Part shown: piece by piece, positions 17,431-25,987 of the stretch
How positions within the stretch are numbered: position 1 is the first letter of the stretch
Layout: each line of letters starts with the position of its first letter
Source: Pirellulales bacterium
Lineage (GTDB): Bacteria > Planctomycetota > Planctomycetia > Pirellulales > JAGQOS01
Assembly: GCA_028289525.1 (NCBI GenBank)
Contig: JANQPJ010000074.1
Coordinates: forward strand, 1 to 40,500
Length of the DNA stretch: 40,500 nt
Direction of reading: 5' to 3'
Notes under the pieces: generated by a model
What the model saw: only the letters and a program-made list of their open reading frames with translations
Databases searched by the model: none
What the model was told of the DNA's origin: nothing
Made by a program: the position numbers and the translations under genes

Positions 17431-18396
17431 CTAGCCAAACCGACCGGTGACGTAGTCTTCGGTCTCTTTGAGCTTAGGCCCGGTGAACATGGTGGCCGTG
17501 GGCGAATACTCGATCAACTGACCCAGGTACATGAAGGCCGTGTAATCGCTGATGCGCGTGGCTTGTTGCATGTTGTGCGTGACGATCAACACCGAATATT
17601 CACCGCTCAGTTCGTGAATCAGGTCTTCGACCTTGCCGGTGGCGATGGGGTCGAGTGCAGAGCAGGGTTCGTCGAGTAGCAAAACCTCTGGTTCGCTGGC
17701 AATCGCCCTGGCAATGCAGAGACGCTGTTGTTGTCCGCCTGATAGGCTCAGGCCGCTCTCATGCAAGCGGTCTTTCACTTCGTCCCACAAGGCCGCGCCG
17801 CGCAAGCTACGTTCACATACGGATTCAAGTACATCTTTGTTGCGCTCACCGTCAATGCGGAGCGGATAGACGACGTTTTCAAAAATGCTCATCGGAAACG
17901 GGTTGGGTTTTTGAAAAACCATGCCCATGCGTTTTCGCAGCTCGATCACATCGACCGTAGGGGCGTAAATCGTATCGCCGTTGAGCAGCATGTCGCCTTT
18001 GATGCGGACCGTGTCGATCAGATCGTTCATGCGATTCACGCATCGCAACAGTGTCGACTTGCCGCAGCCAGAAGGGCCGATCATCGCGGTAACCTTGCCG
18101 CGCGGGACGCTCATCGAGATGTCCAGCAACGCTTGTTTCTTGCCATACCAGAGATTGAAGTTAGAAATCTCGAGTACATGCTTTTCGTCTTCCAGCGCTG
18201 GATCGATAATGGCCGGAACGACTTCACCTCGAGCAACGGCTTCCAGTCGCCCTTCCTTGGCGGTTTCTGCGGGGGGCTGAGGTTGGATTGCGACGCCGGC
18301 ATCCTGCGAATCTGTCGCCGTGGGTTTGGTGTGAGTTGCAAGTTGCTCGGTCATAGATTTTCCCCTTTGCCGGGACGTGGTCTGTAGATTGGCCAT
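17431..18396 (-). CDS. pstB: Phosphate ABC transporter ATP-binding protein PstB (N-terminally extended ORF)
   Basis: [107 protein letters not shown]. Confidence 0.95.
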   Translation of the reverse strand: MANLQTTSRQRGKSMTEQLATHTKPTATDSQDAGVAIQPQPPAETAKEGRLEAVARGEVVPAIIDPALEDEKHVLEISNFNLWYGKKQALLDISMSVPRGKVTAMIGPSGCGKSTLLRCVNRMNDLIDTVRIKGDMLLNGDTIYAPTVDVIELRKRMGMVFQKPNPFPMSIFENVVYPLRIDGERNKDVLESVCERSLRGAALWDEVKDRLHESGLSLSGGQQQRLCIARAIASEPEVLLLDEPCSALDPIATGKVEDLIHELSGEYSVLIVTHNMQQATRISDYTAFMYLGQLIEYSPTATMFTGPKLKETEDYVTGRFG

Positions 18397-18438
18397 AGTG
18401 CAATGGTGATGAATATCGGTTCAGCCGTGTTGAAAACG

Positions 18439-20280
18439 TTAAAAACCGCCGGAAACAAAACGTTTGCGAAGCCGGGCTCGCAGCCAAATGGCCATTAAAT
18501 TCAGCCCGGCTACCATCGCGATTAACAACAAAGTCGTCGTGAAGACCATCGGCTTAGCAGCCTCGCTGTTTTGGCTCTGGAAGCCAAGGTCGTAAATATG
18601 GAAGCCAAGGTGCATGAAGCTGCGGTCAAAATGGATTGGTCCGGTGGGAATGGGGCCCAGCGAGCCGCTCCAGTCGCCCATGCTAAAAGGCAACTCTGGG
18701 GCCAGCTTCACGGCCCCTACCAACATCAACGGCGCGACCTCGCCGGCCCCTCGGGCCATCGCCAAAATCGTGCCTGTCATGATTCCCGGCATGGCATGCG
18801 GCAACACAATGCGGCGAATCGTTTGCCATTTGCTGCCGCCACAGGCATAGGAGCCTTCTCGCATCGAGTTGGGCACCGCAGCCAAGGCTTCTTCCGCAGC
18901 CACAATCACGACCGGAACCGTTAACAAGGCCAAGGTGAGCGAAGCCCAGATGACCGCGCCTTTGCCATACACTGGATTATTATCGGCCAAGTTCGCGGGA
19001 TAAAATAATTCGTCAATCGAGGCGCCCATGACATAACAGAAGAAACCCAGGCCAAACACGCCAAACACGATGCTCGGTACCCCGGCCAGGTTATTAATCG
19101 CAATACGAACCGCACTGGTGATAGGACCGGACTTGGCATACTCACGCAGATAGAGGGCCGCCAACACGCCGAAAGGCACCACGGCCAGGGCCATCGCCAG
19201 GGTCATGGTTAGCGTGCCAATAATGGCCGGCCAAACTCCGCCTTCGCTATTGGCCTCGCGGGGATCTGCAAAGAAAAACTCCCACCAACGCGAAAAGTAA
19301 AGGCTCCACTTTTCTGTCAGCGAGAGGTTGTTGGCCGGATACATTCGCACGATGTCAGCCAGGTCGATGTTTTTTTCGACGCCTTGAGCCGTGGTCATGG
19401 TGACTAAAAAGCCGCGATTTTGTGCCTTGAGCTTCTCGGCCGCTTGCCGAACCTCGACCGTACGTTTTTCGACTTCAGCGCGAACTTGCTGAAAATGGGC
19501 TTCGGCCTTGACATATTCTTCAGATTCCAAGCCATGGACGATTTCTTCCCCCCGCATCTCCAAACGGGCATTGGTCTCGCGGGCACTTTCAATCCCCAAG
19601 ACGTGTTTTTCAAGGTGCTCAATCTCATCACGACGGGCTACTACAGTATCGTGATGTTCGACAAACGCTTGCCAGATCTCATCGAGCGCGGCGTTGTCCT
19701 CGGAGCCGTTGGCTGTGACGAGATTTTTGCCAGCAATCGTGATTGACTTAGGAGTGCCGTAGAACCGGCCTTTTTCAAGCCGTTCGACCACCATGGCGTT
19801 ACGCGGCGTGGTCTCAGTTTCAATCGCAAAGTCGTTGATCCAATGGAAATGCGTCCCAGTCAGATCAAAGTTGCCGGTACGCAGCAGCCGACGATGCACG
19901 AGGCCTTCGCCTGCCTTTTTCGCGGCCTGGGCGGCGAGTTGCACTTCGGGCGGAAGTTGCTTGATCGCGGTGTCATCCAACCGATACCATTCGGCTCGGG
20001 TTTGCTCGCCCATCAGTACGGTGCCGTCTCCCATTTTGGCATGGGTTAATGGAACCGGCCAAAACGTGACGATGCCCTGGCAAAATACATAGACTAACAG
20101 GCAGACAATCATCGCTACCGCGAGCGCGAGCGCACCGCCGGTGAGCCAGACCATCGGCTCGCCCTTGGCGGCCAGGGAGTTCCCGGCACCGAGCCGTCGT
20201 CGTCGGCCGCTGGCAGCGGAGCCCTGTGGCGACGAGGGTGCGGGGGGAGGAGTTGGAATTTCAGCAACGGAACTGGTCAT
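18439..20280 (-). CDS. pstA: Phosphate ABC transporter permease PstA with large extracytoplasmic insertion
   Basis: 613 aa. C-terminal permease LAVVPFGVLAALYLREYAKSGPITSAVRIAINNLAGVPSIVFGVFGLGFF plus EEALAAVPNSMREGSYACGGSKWQTIRRIVLPHAMPGIMTGTILAMARGAGEVAPLMLVGA; charged coiled-coil-like insert after the first TM. Confidence 0.92.
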   Translation of the reverse strand: MTSSVAEIPTPPPAPSSPQGSAASGRRRRLGAGNSLAAKGEPMVWLTGGALALAVAMIVCLLVYVFCQGIVTFWPVPLTHAKMGDGTVLMGEQTRAEWYRLDDTAIKQLPPEVQLAAQAAKKAGEGLVHRRLLRTGNFDLTGTHFHWINDFAIETETTPRNAMVVERLEKGRFYGTPKSITIAGKNLVTANGSEDNAALDEIWQAFVEHHDTVVARRDEIEHLEKHVLGIESARETNARLEMRGEEIVHGLESEEYVKAEAHFQQVRAEVEKRTVEVRQAAEKLKAQNRGFLVTMTTAQGVEKNIDLADIVRMYPANNLSLTEKWSLYFSRWWEFFFADPREANSEGGVWPAIIGTLTMTLAMALAVVPFGVLAALYLREYAKSGPITSAVRIAINNLAGVPSIVFGVFGLGFFCYVMGASIDELFYPANLADNNPVYGKGAVIWASLTLALLTVPVVIVAAEEALAAVPNSMREGSYACGGSKWQTIRRIVLPHAMPGIMTGTILAMARGAGEVAPLMLVGAVKLAPELPFSMGDWSGSLGPIPTGPIHFDRSFMHLGFHIYDLGFQSQNSEAAKPMVFTTTLLLIAMVAGLNLMAIWLRARLRKRFVSGGF

Positions 20281-22883
20281 AATTGCACTGCTCTACGGCG
20301 GAACCGCATACGGACAACTTCGGCCAAAGTGTTGACGACAAACGTGAGCGCGAACAGAGTTAGCGCGGCTAGAAATAAAGTTCGGTAATGGGTCGTATTG
20401 AGAGGGGCCTCGGGTAACTCAACGGCAATATTCGCCGACAGCGTACGAAAGCCGTTAAAAATATTCCAATCGCGGACCGGCGTGTTGCCAGTTGCCATCA
20501 GCACGATCATGGTTTCACCCACCGCTCGCCCAAGCCCGATCATGATGGCCGAAAATAGACCGCTCATGGCCGTTGGAATCACGATTCGTACGGCCGTCTG
20601 CCAACGGGTAGCACCAGCTCCTAGAGAACCGGAACGTAAGTGTTTGGGAACTGTATACAACGCATCGTCGGCAATCGTGTAGATGATCGGGATGACGGCA
20701 AAGCCCATCACAAATCCGACCACCAGGGCATTCCGCTGGTCATACGTGCCCAGGTAGATGCCGCGAGCGTCGAACCCAATCGCCCCGAGCAAGTAGGAGA
20801 AAAGCAGGGCCACGGAAAACGCGGCCAAAGACCCCAGGCAGAATTTGAGCAGTGAAAGTCGGGCGACCGCCGCGCGACTCCATTCTGCGGTGCGAGTTCG
20901 TAGCCATGGATTTACCACGGTGCCAAACAGCACGGCGGTGGCTACCGCGGTTAATGGCAACAAGGTCATCATCCAGCCACCGATCGGCCCGCCGATTTGG
21001 CCGTCGAGCCATCGGGCCATGTCGCCGGCAAAAAACCAGACTTCAATCTGAGGGCCAACATAGACGCCAGCCAGCAGACCCAAAGGCAAAACCAAAAACA
21101 TCAGAGGCAATCGCCACGCTTCAATCCGCAGGGCAGTGCGCAACGGCAATAGTTGCCAAACCAACGCACTCACCAGAAACGCCAGCGGCACGGTAAGAAA
21201 GCAAGAGAGCGCGGCAGGCACTACTTTTTCAATATACGGGGCAAATACCAAGCCGGCTAGAAAACCGAGCACAACACTTGGCAAACTAGCCATCAGTTCG
21301 ATCGTGGGCTTGACCTTAGCTCGGGTCGAAGAGTGCATAAATTCACTCGTGTAAACGGCTGCCAGCAATGCGACGGGAACGGCAATCAACATCGAGTAAA
21401 ACGTTGCCTTTAACGTGCCGAACACCAGCGGCCACAGTCCTAGCTTGGGTTCCAGGTCTTCGCTGCCGCCGCCAGATTGCCAGACATGATCCGGGCCTTC
21501 ATAGCCTTCGTACCAGATTGGCAGAAAGAGCGAAGAGACCGTTGCCTCGTTATGAGCTTTATCAAAATCAGCTTGCCATAACTGCTTGCCGTCAGTGGCA
21601 AAGAGGCCATCGTCTTTGGGAGCGATTGCAATCGTTTCGACGCTAGCGTTCTCAAAAACTTGTTGCGAAACGAGCAAGCCTTCGGTGGTCACGTTGTATA
21701 TACGCGCTGAACCATCAGCGTATCCGACCGCTACCAGACGGCTACGCGACGACATACCCAACGAGCTTACTGCCGCCGGCCCCGTTTCAAGTTGGTGGGC
21801 CAAGACGAGTCGTGTGCCGTCGGCGGCGCTGGTGAGGTCGCCCGTTGGACGTACCCGAAACCAGGCAGACAGTTTGCCTGTGGAGTCGCCAGCAATGAGT
21901 GTGGTGTCACCGAGCAGGTATTCCAGTTGGGTGAGCGTGCCTTGGTCGAGTAGCTTGATTTTTTCGACAAGCTTGGCTTCATCCATCTGACGCGCGTCAT
22001 AACGCTGCAAATACCCATCTTCCCAGGCGAGATTGATTGTGTCGCCCTGCCCACCCAGCCGCAGAAACTTCGGGCGGCTGGCCTGGTGGGATTCGTACGG
22101 AAGTTCCGCCCCTTGGGCCTTGTAGGTGATTTCGCCGGTGAGCAGGTTTTCCTTCGACCGTACCGTGTTCAATCGCAGTCGATCACCCGATGAAAAAGTC
22201 GCAAAGATCGGCCCTCGGGTGCCAATCACATGGTCGATTAACTCAATTTTTTGTTCGGCAATTTCTACGGGTTCCTTGATATCTACCTGAAGCCGCAGAT
22301 GCCGTAGTTCGCCTTGTCCGGTGCGTTGCAAAATGCCTTTTTCATAGGTGGCGCAAGCGTTGTCCGTAAGGCTAGTGAGCGTTTTGGGAAGGCCAGCCGG
22401 GTTGGGAAAGGAACTTTTGAACCGGGCCTCGCCCAGACAGACGCCACCGTTATCTAGCCCGAGGGCCACGTCTCCGTTCCGAGTTACCGAGACGCACGTA
22501 ATTTTGACTTCACCGCCCAGGTCAATCTGGTGCTGGTCGACCTGTTCCCCGTTGTCGAGGCGAAATACTCGCACCAGACCATCTGGAAATAGAGCCCATG
22601 CGAGTGACCGATACTCATCGTAGCCTAGCTGAATCGGCTTGCTGTCCCAGGGCTGCTTGCCGGCTTGGCCCTGGCCTGCCGATGCCGGATAAAAGAAGTC
22701 CGTCAATGGGATGACGACGACGACCAGCTGGACGCACACGAGTGTTACGGCGATGATGGTGCCGATGCCACCCAGCCGAATCACGTGTTTGGCAATTCGG
22801 TCAGCCCATTTGACGCTAGCGCGGTTGCGAAGCTCACGTCGACGGCCAGTAAACGACGAAGCTGACGAGTCTTGATCGGTCAT
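20277..22883 (-). CDS. pstC: Phosphate ABC transporter permease PstC with ~400 aa beta-propeller-like extracytoplasmic domain
   Basis: 868 aa, ATGA-type overlap with pstA. Permease blocks ELMASLPSVVLGFLAGLVFAP and DDALYTVPKHLRSGSLGAGATRWQTAVRIVIPTAMSGLFSAIMIGLGRAVGETMIVLMATGN. WD-like repeats (MSSRSRLVAVGYADGSARIYNVTTEG) between TM1 and the permease. Confidence 0.9.
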   Translation of the reverse strand: MTDQDSSASSFTGRRRELRNRASVKWADRIAKHVIRLGGIGTIIAVTLVCVQLVVVVIPLTDFFYPASAGQGQAGKQPWDSKPIQLGYDEYRSLAWALFPDGLVRVFRLDNGEQVDQHQIDLGGEVKITCVSVTRNGDVALGLDNGGVCLGEARFKSSFPNPAGLPKTLTSLTDNACATYEKGILQRTGQGELRHLRLQVDIKEPVEIAEQKIELIDHVIGTRGPIFATFSSGDRLRLNTVRSKENLLTGEITYKAQGAELPYESHQASRPKFLRLGGQGDTINLAWEDGYLQRYDARQMDEAKLVEKIKLLDQGTLTQLEYLLGDTTLIAGDSTGKLSAWFRVRPTGDLTSAADGTRLVLAHQLETGPAAVSSLGMSSRSRLVAVGYADGSARIYNVTTEGLLVSQQVFENASVETIAIAPKDDGLFATDGKQLWQADFDKAHNEATVSSLFLPIWYEGYEGPDHVWQSGGGSEDLEPKLGLWPLVFGTLKATFYSMLIAVPVALLAAVYTSEFMHSSTRAKVKPTIELMASLPSVVLGFLAGLVFAPYIEKVVPAALSCFLTVPLAFLVSALVWQLLPLRTALRIEAWRLPLMFLVLPLGLLAGVYVGPQIEVWFFAGDMARWLDGQIGGPIGGWMMTLLPLTAVATAVLFGTVVNPWLRTRTAEWSRAAVARLSLLKFCLGSLAAFSVALLFSYLLGAIGFDARGIYLGTYDQRNALVVGFVMGFAVIPIIYTIADDALYTVPKHLRSGSLGAGATRWQTAVRIVIPTAMSGLFSAIMIGLGRAVGETMIVLMATGNTPVRDWNIFNGFRTLSANIAVELPEAPLNTTHYRTLFLAALTLFALTFVVNTLAEVVRMRFRRRAVQL

Positions 22884-22941
22884 GTCGATGGACGCGTGTT
22901 GGTTTGGTAAGGTTGGATGACCGGTGCATTGTCCGGAAACG

Positions 22942-22996
22942 AAAAAAACTTTCAGTGGAGCCGGCGCTGCTAGGCAGCGCCGACACCCACTGAAAG
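22942..22996 (-). terminator. Intrinsic terminator/attenuator-like hairpin between pstS and pstC
   Basis: Minus strand reads CTTTCAGTGG..GGCGCTGC-CTA-GCAGCGCC..CCACTGAAAG followed by TTTTTTT. Lies 60-120 bp past the pstS stop and upstream of the pstC start. Confidence 0.75.
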
Positions 22997-23061
22997 TGCG
23001 GAAGATCTCGCGTCAGAAACCGTTCGCCTGCTCTCGCGAGCCGAAGGTCTCTGGCGATGGA

Positions 23062-24045
23062 TCAGAAGTCGACCTTTACTCCAAGTTGCTCCAGGGCTTT
23101 GCGAGCGATCGGAGCGGTCACCGGATAGTAGCCGTCCTTGACGACCACTTCCTGACCTTGCCGGCTGAAGATGTACTTGATGAACTCGCGTCGTAGCGGA
23201 TCAAGTTCAGCGCCAGGCTTGGCGTTCACAGCCAGATACAGGAAGCGAGCCAAGGGGTAGTCGCCTGAGTAGGCATACTTGGCTTCGGCTGGAACCAGTT
23301 CCGAACCGGAGTCTTCGGCCAAGGCGATGGCACGCACATCGGCCGTTTTGTAACCGATGCCGCTGTAGCCAATACCAAATTTGTCGCTGGCCACCCCTTG
23401 GACGACCGACGAACTGCCTGGCTGCTCCTTGACGCTATCCTTGTAGTCGCCTTTGAACAACCCGTGCTTCTTGAAGTACCCATAGGTTCCCGAAGCCGCG
23501 TTACGGCCATACAGGCTGATCGGAGCATTGCTCCAGTCGCCTTTCAAGCCAACTTGGCCCCAGTTCGAGATGTCCTTCGCGAAGCCACCCTTCCGGGTTT
23601 TCGAGAAAATGGCGTCAACCTGTTGCAGGGTCATGCCCTTGATTGGGTTGTCCTTGTTCACGTACACCGCCAGCATGTCGATGCTGGTAGCCAGCAAGGT
23701 GGGCTTATAGCCAAACTTGCCTTCGAACTCATCAATCTCACTTGCCTTCATTGCCCGGCTCATGGGGCCAAAGGTCGAGGTGCCTTCGATCAACGCAGGC
23801 GGGGCGGTCGACGAGCCCTTGCCTTCGATCTCGACACGCACGTTCGGATAGATCTTCTTAAAACCTTCCGACCAGAGCGCCATCAAGTTGTTCATCGTGT
23901 CGGAACCGACACTCTTGATGGATCCGGAAACGCCCTGCGTCGGCTTGTACTCCGGAAGATTAGCATCGACTTGCACCTGGGCTTGCGCCGTCAGCGTGCT
24001 GGCCAGGGCCACGCAGAGGCCCAACATGACAGAGGTGCGACTCAT
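23062..24045 (-). CDS. pstS: Phosphate ABC transporter substrate-binding protein PstS
   Basis: Signal peptide MSRTSVMLGLCVALASTLTAQAQ; GSIKSVGSDTMNNLMALWSEGFKKIYPNVRVEIEGKGSSTAPPALIEGTSTFGPMSRAMK; LYGRNAASGTYGYFKKHGL. Start set at 24045 rather than the ORF end 24105. Confidence 0.93.
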   Translation of the reverse strand: MSRTSVMLGLCVALASTLTAQAQVQVDANLPEYKPTQGVSGSIKSVGSDTMNNLMALWSEGFKKIYPNVRVEIEGKGSSTAPPALIEGTSTFGPMSRAMKASEIDEFEGKFGYKPTLLATSIDMLAVYVNKDNPIKGMTLQQVDAIFSKTRKGGFAKDISNWGQVGLKGDWSNAPISLYGRNAASGTYGYFKKHGLFKGDYKDSVKEQPGSSSVVQGVASDKFGIGYSGIGYKTADVRAIALAEDSGSELVPAEAKYAYSGDYPLARFLYLAVNAKPGAELDPLRREFIKYIFSRQGQEVVVKDGYYPVTAPIARKALEQLGVKVDF

Positions 24046-24164
24046 GTCCACGACTCCTTCATCCTTCTGAGACTTCGGGCGATAGAGGCCACGGACACAT
24101 GCCACGGCAATTCATTACTCCACGTCCCTTGTCACTCAACTGGCAACTAATATGGCTGACGTGT

Positions 24165-24202
24165 TTGAGCGACAAATGAATTGATTGTGAAAAATTGATG
24201 AA
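24165..24202 (-). promoter_or_regulatory. Putative PHO-box-like 11-bp direct repeat array upstream of pstS
   Basis: Minus strand TTCAT(24202-24198) / TTCAC(24191-24187) / TTCAT(24180-24176) / CTCAA(24169-24165), exact 11-bp period, followed about 10 bp later by CATATT as a possible -10. Confidence 0.5.
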
Positions 24203-24336
24203 CAAAAGCCCCTCTTTCAGGTGGGCTGTTTTTTGGGGAAGGCGTTTTACCGCGAAAAACTTAGAGCCGTAGGTGATGGACTGTGAGACAGCGTTTACAG
24301 GCACAAGTTTTTTGAAGGGTCTTCGATTGTTTGAGG

Positions 24337-24365
24337 CCCCGGCGACGCGTCGTGAGCGCGGCTAA
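24337..24365 (+). repeat. Family B REP-like hairpin, copy 5 (diverged)
   Basis: CCCCGGCGACGCGTCGTGAGCGCGGCTAA. Confidence 0.65.
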
Positions 24366-24456
24366 AGCAAGTTGCTTTTTACCGTGGCGGGCGCGACCTA
24401 GTTTTCACCGGGATTTCTCGACGAAACATCGGCACGCATTTTGGTAATTTGCTCTA
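24364..24456 (+). repeat. Family C ~93 bp repeat, copy 2
   Basis: AAAGCAAGTTGCTTTTTACCGTGGCGGGCGCGACCTAGTTTTCACCGGGATTTCTCGACGAAACATCGGCACGCATTTTGGTAATTTGCTCTA. Confidence 0.85.
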
Positions 24457-24581
24457 GGGGAGAGCTTGCTACAACCTACAAGCTTCAAGTGAGGGCCAGC
24501 AAGGAGGCTCGGTTTGCTACAATCAGGCAACGAACAAAGGGGCTGAGATGTCCCATTCAGCAATTTAATCAGGGAGCCGGG

Positions 24582-25007
24582 ATGGCGGAACAGGCGAAAT
24601 TAGCAGCTAGTGAGCTGGGTAAACTAGTTAGCGCCGCGGTCGCGGCGCGTGGCCGAGCCTATGCCAAGTACTCAGATTTCTCGGTTGGATGTGCAATTCT
24701 CGACCGCCATGGCAAGGTCTACACCGGTTGTAATGTCGAAAATGCGTCGTTCGGACTCACCGTGTGTGCTGAGCGCAATGCGGTGGCCCAGGCTGTTCTC
24801 CAAGGCGAGCGTCCATGGCGAGCATGTGTTATCGCTTCCGACCAAGGACAGCCGCCTTGCGGAGCCTGTTTGCAGGTGTTGGCCGAGTTTTGCAGTGATT
24901 TACTGCTCTTTTTGGTCGCTGTCCAGCGGCAGAGTCAGGTTACCGAAGTCCGATTGAGCGAGCTTTTGCCTACGAAATTTACCTGGGCACTGGCTGACGA
25001 ACCCTAA
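24582..25007 (+). CDS. cdd: Cytidine deaminase
   Basis: AAVAARGRAYAKYSDFSVGCAILDRHGKVYTGCNVENASFGLTVCAERNAVAQAV; PPCGACLQVLAEF zinc motif. ATG 24582 preceded by AGGGAG. Confidence 0.93.
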   Translation: MAEQAKLAASELGKLVSAAVAARGRAYAKYSDFSVGCAILDRHGKVYTGCNVENASFGLTVCAERNAVAQAVLQGERPWRACVIASDQGQPPCGACLQVLAEFCSDLLLFLVAVQRQSQVTEVRLSELLPTKFTWALADEP

Positions 25008-25156
25008 ATTTCAGCGATAGAAAAGGCCTAACCTGTTTCAGCAAAGCCACTTGCGAAGTGAGGCTAAGATGAGAATAATAAGAAACACATTGGCATGTGA
25101 TGCCCCTGTTTTTCAGCTCTTTTCAACGATCGCCGCCTTTCGTGGAGGAACCAGTA

Positions 25157-25624
25157 GTGTCGAGCTCGATTGTTGCTGCGATCGATTATTCGGATGTGAC
25201 CGAGCAGGTTCTGGAAACGGCCAGCGATTTAGCTGAAGCGTATGAGTTGCCACTTGTGCTCGTCTACGTCGCACCAGAGCAGCCCGACGCACTTTTTCAG
25301 GACAATGATGACGAAACGATCGACGACGGCGACGAGGAAGAAATGGCGTTGGACGAACCTCCTCCTTCGCCGGAGTATGAGCAGCTTGATGCCCTTGCAG
25401 CCCCCATTCGGGCACGAGCAATTCAGGTCGAGACATATGTGTTAGCTGGGCCGTTTGCTGATCGTATTCTAGAAGAGGCTCACCGTCACGACGCACGGAT
25501 GGTTGTGCTCGGTTCACATGGCCACGGTTCGCTCTACCATTTGCTGGTAGGTAGCGTCAGCGAAGCAGTGATTCGCGGTGCCGAATGTCCGGTAGTGGTC
25601 GTACCCAGCGGCGGCGATTCATAA
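25157..25624 (+). CDS. Universal stress protein (UspA family)
   Basis: SSIVAAIDYSDVTEQVLETASDLAEAYELPLVLVYVAPEQ; VVLGSHGHGSLYHLLVGSVSEAVIRGAECPVVVVP. GTG start at 25157 with GGAGG upstream is preferred over the 25097 ATG. Confidence 0.88.
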   Translation: MSSSIVAAIDYSDVTEQVLETASDLAEAYELPLVLVYVAPEQPDALFQDNDDETIDDGDEEEMALDEPPPSPEYEQLDALAAPIRARAIQVETYVLAGPFADRILEEAHRHDARMVVLGSHGHGSLYHLLVGSVSEAVIRGAECPVVVVPSGGDS

Positions 25625-25644
25625 TTGCTTGTCGGTAAACTAAC

Positions 25645-25804
25645 TGCAGTAGTTCCAAATTTCCCTGTGTTGCTCAAGTAGCAGCGGTCGGTGCCCGAAG
25701 CACGAAACCCCTGTTTTTCAGATACAACGATAAAAACGAGTGTTTCGCGAGCGGTCACCGACCGCTGCTACCGATCAACATCGGAAATTTGGAACTACTG
25801 AAAT
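25645..25804. repeat. Family A MITE-like element, copy 3 (longest, two-armed core)
   Basis: GCAGTAGTTCCAAATTTCC...GGAAATTTGGAACTACTGAAA terminal inverted repeats; internal arms GCAGCGGTCGGTG.../...GTTTCGCGAGCGGTCACCGACCGCTGC. Confidence 0.85.
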
Positions 25805-25892
25805 TGCTTTAAAACCACGATGCGAGGGACTATTGTTTGCGCAGCCTTCAATCAAATTGCTCTAGTAGACGATGCCATTTGTTTTTTGGGGG

Positions 25893-25923
25893 CCCCGGCG
25901 ACGCGTCGCGTCGCGGCTAGGGG
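25893..25923 (+). repeat. Family B REP-like hairpin, copy 6
   Basis: CCCCGGCGACGCGTCGCGTCGCGGCTAGGGG. Confidence 0.85.
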
Positions 25924-25987
25924 TAAACAGAAGCTTGCAACGGCCAAACAGAAGCTTGCGACCCTCAAATTCGAATGTCATCGTCTA

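Noticed and set aside
17761-18387. 208-aa plus-strand ORF (and the other long ORFs antisense to pst, suf and mfd genes)
   Set aside because: Opposite strand of a well-identified pstB; no independent motif or RBS.
22942-22996. Hairpin as another member of the dispersed repeat families
   Set aside because: Sequence does not match families A-E, and its position plus T-tract fit a dedicated terminator/attenuator of pstS.
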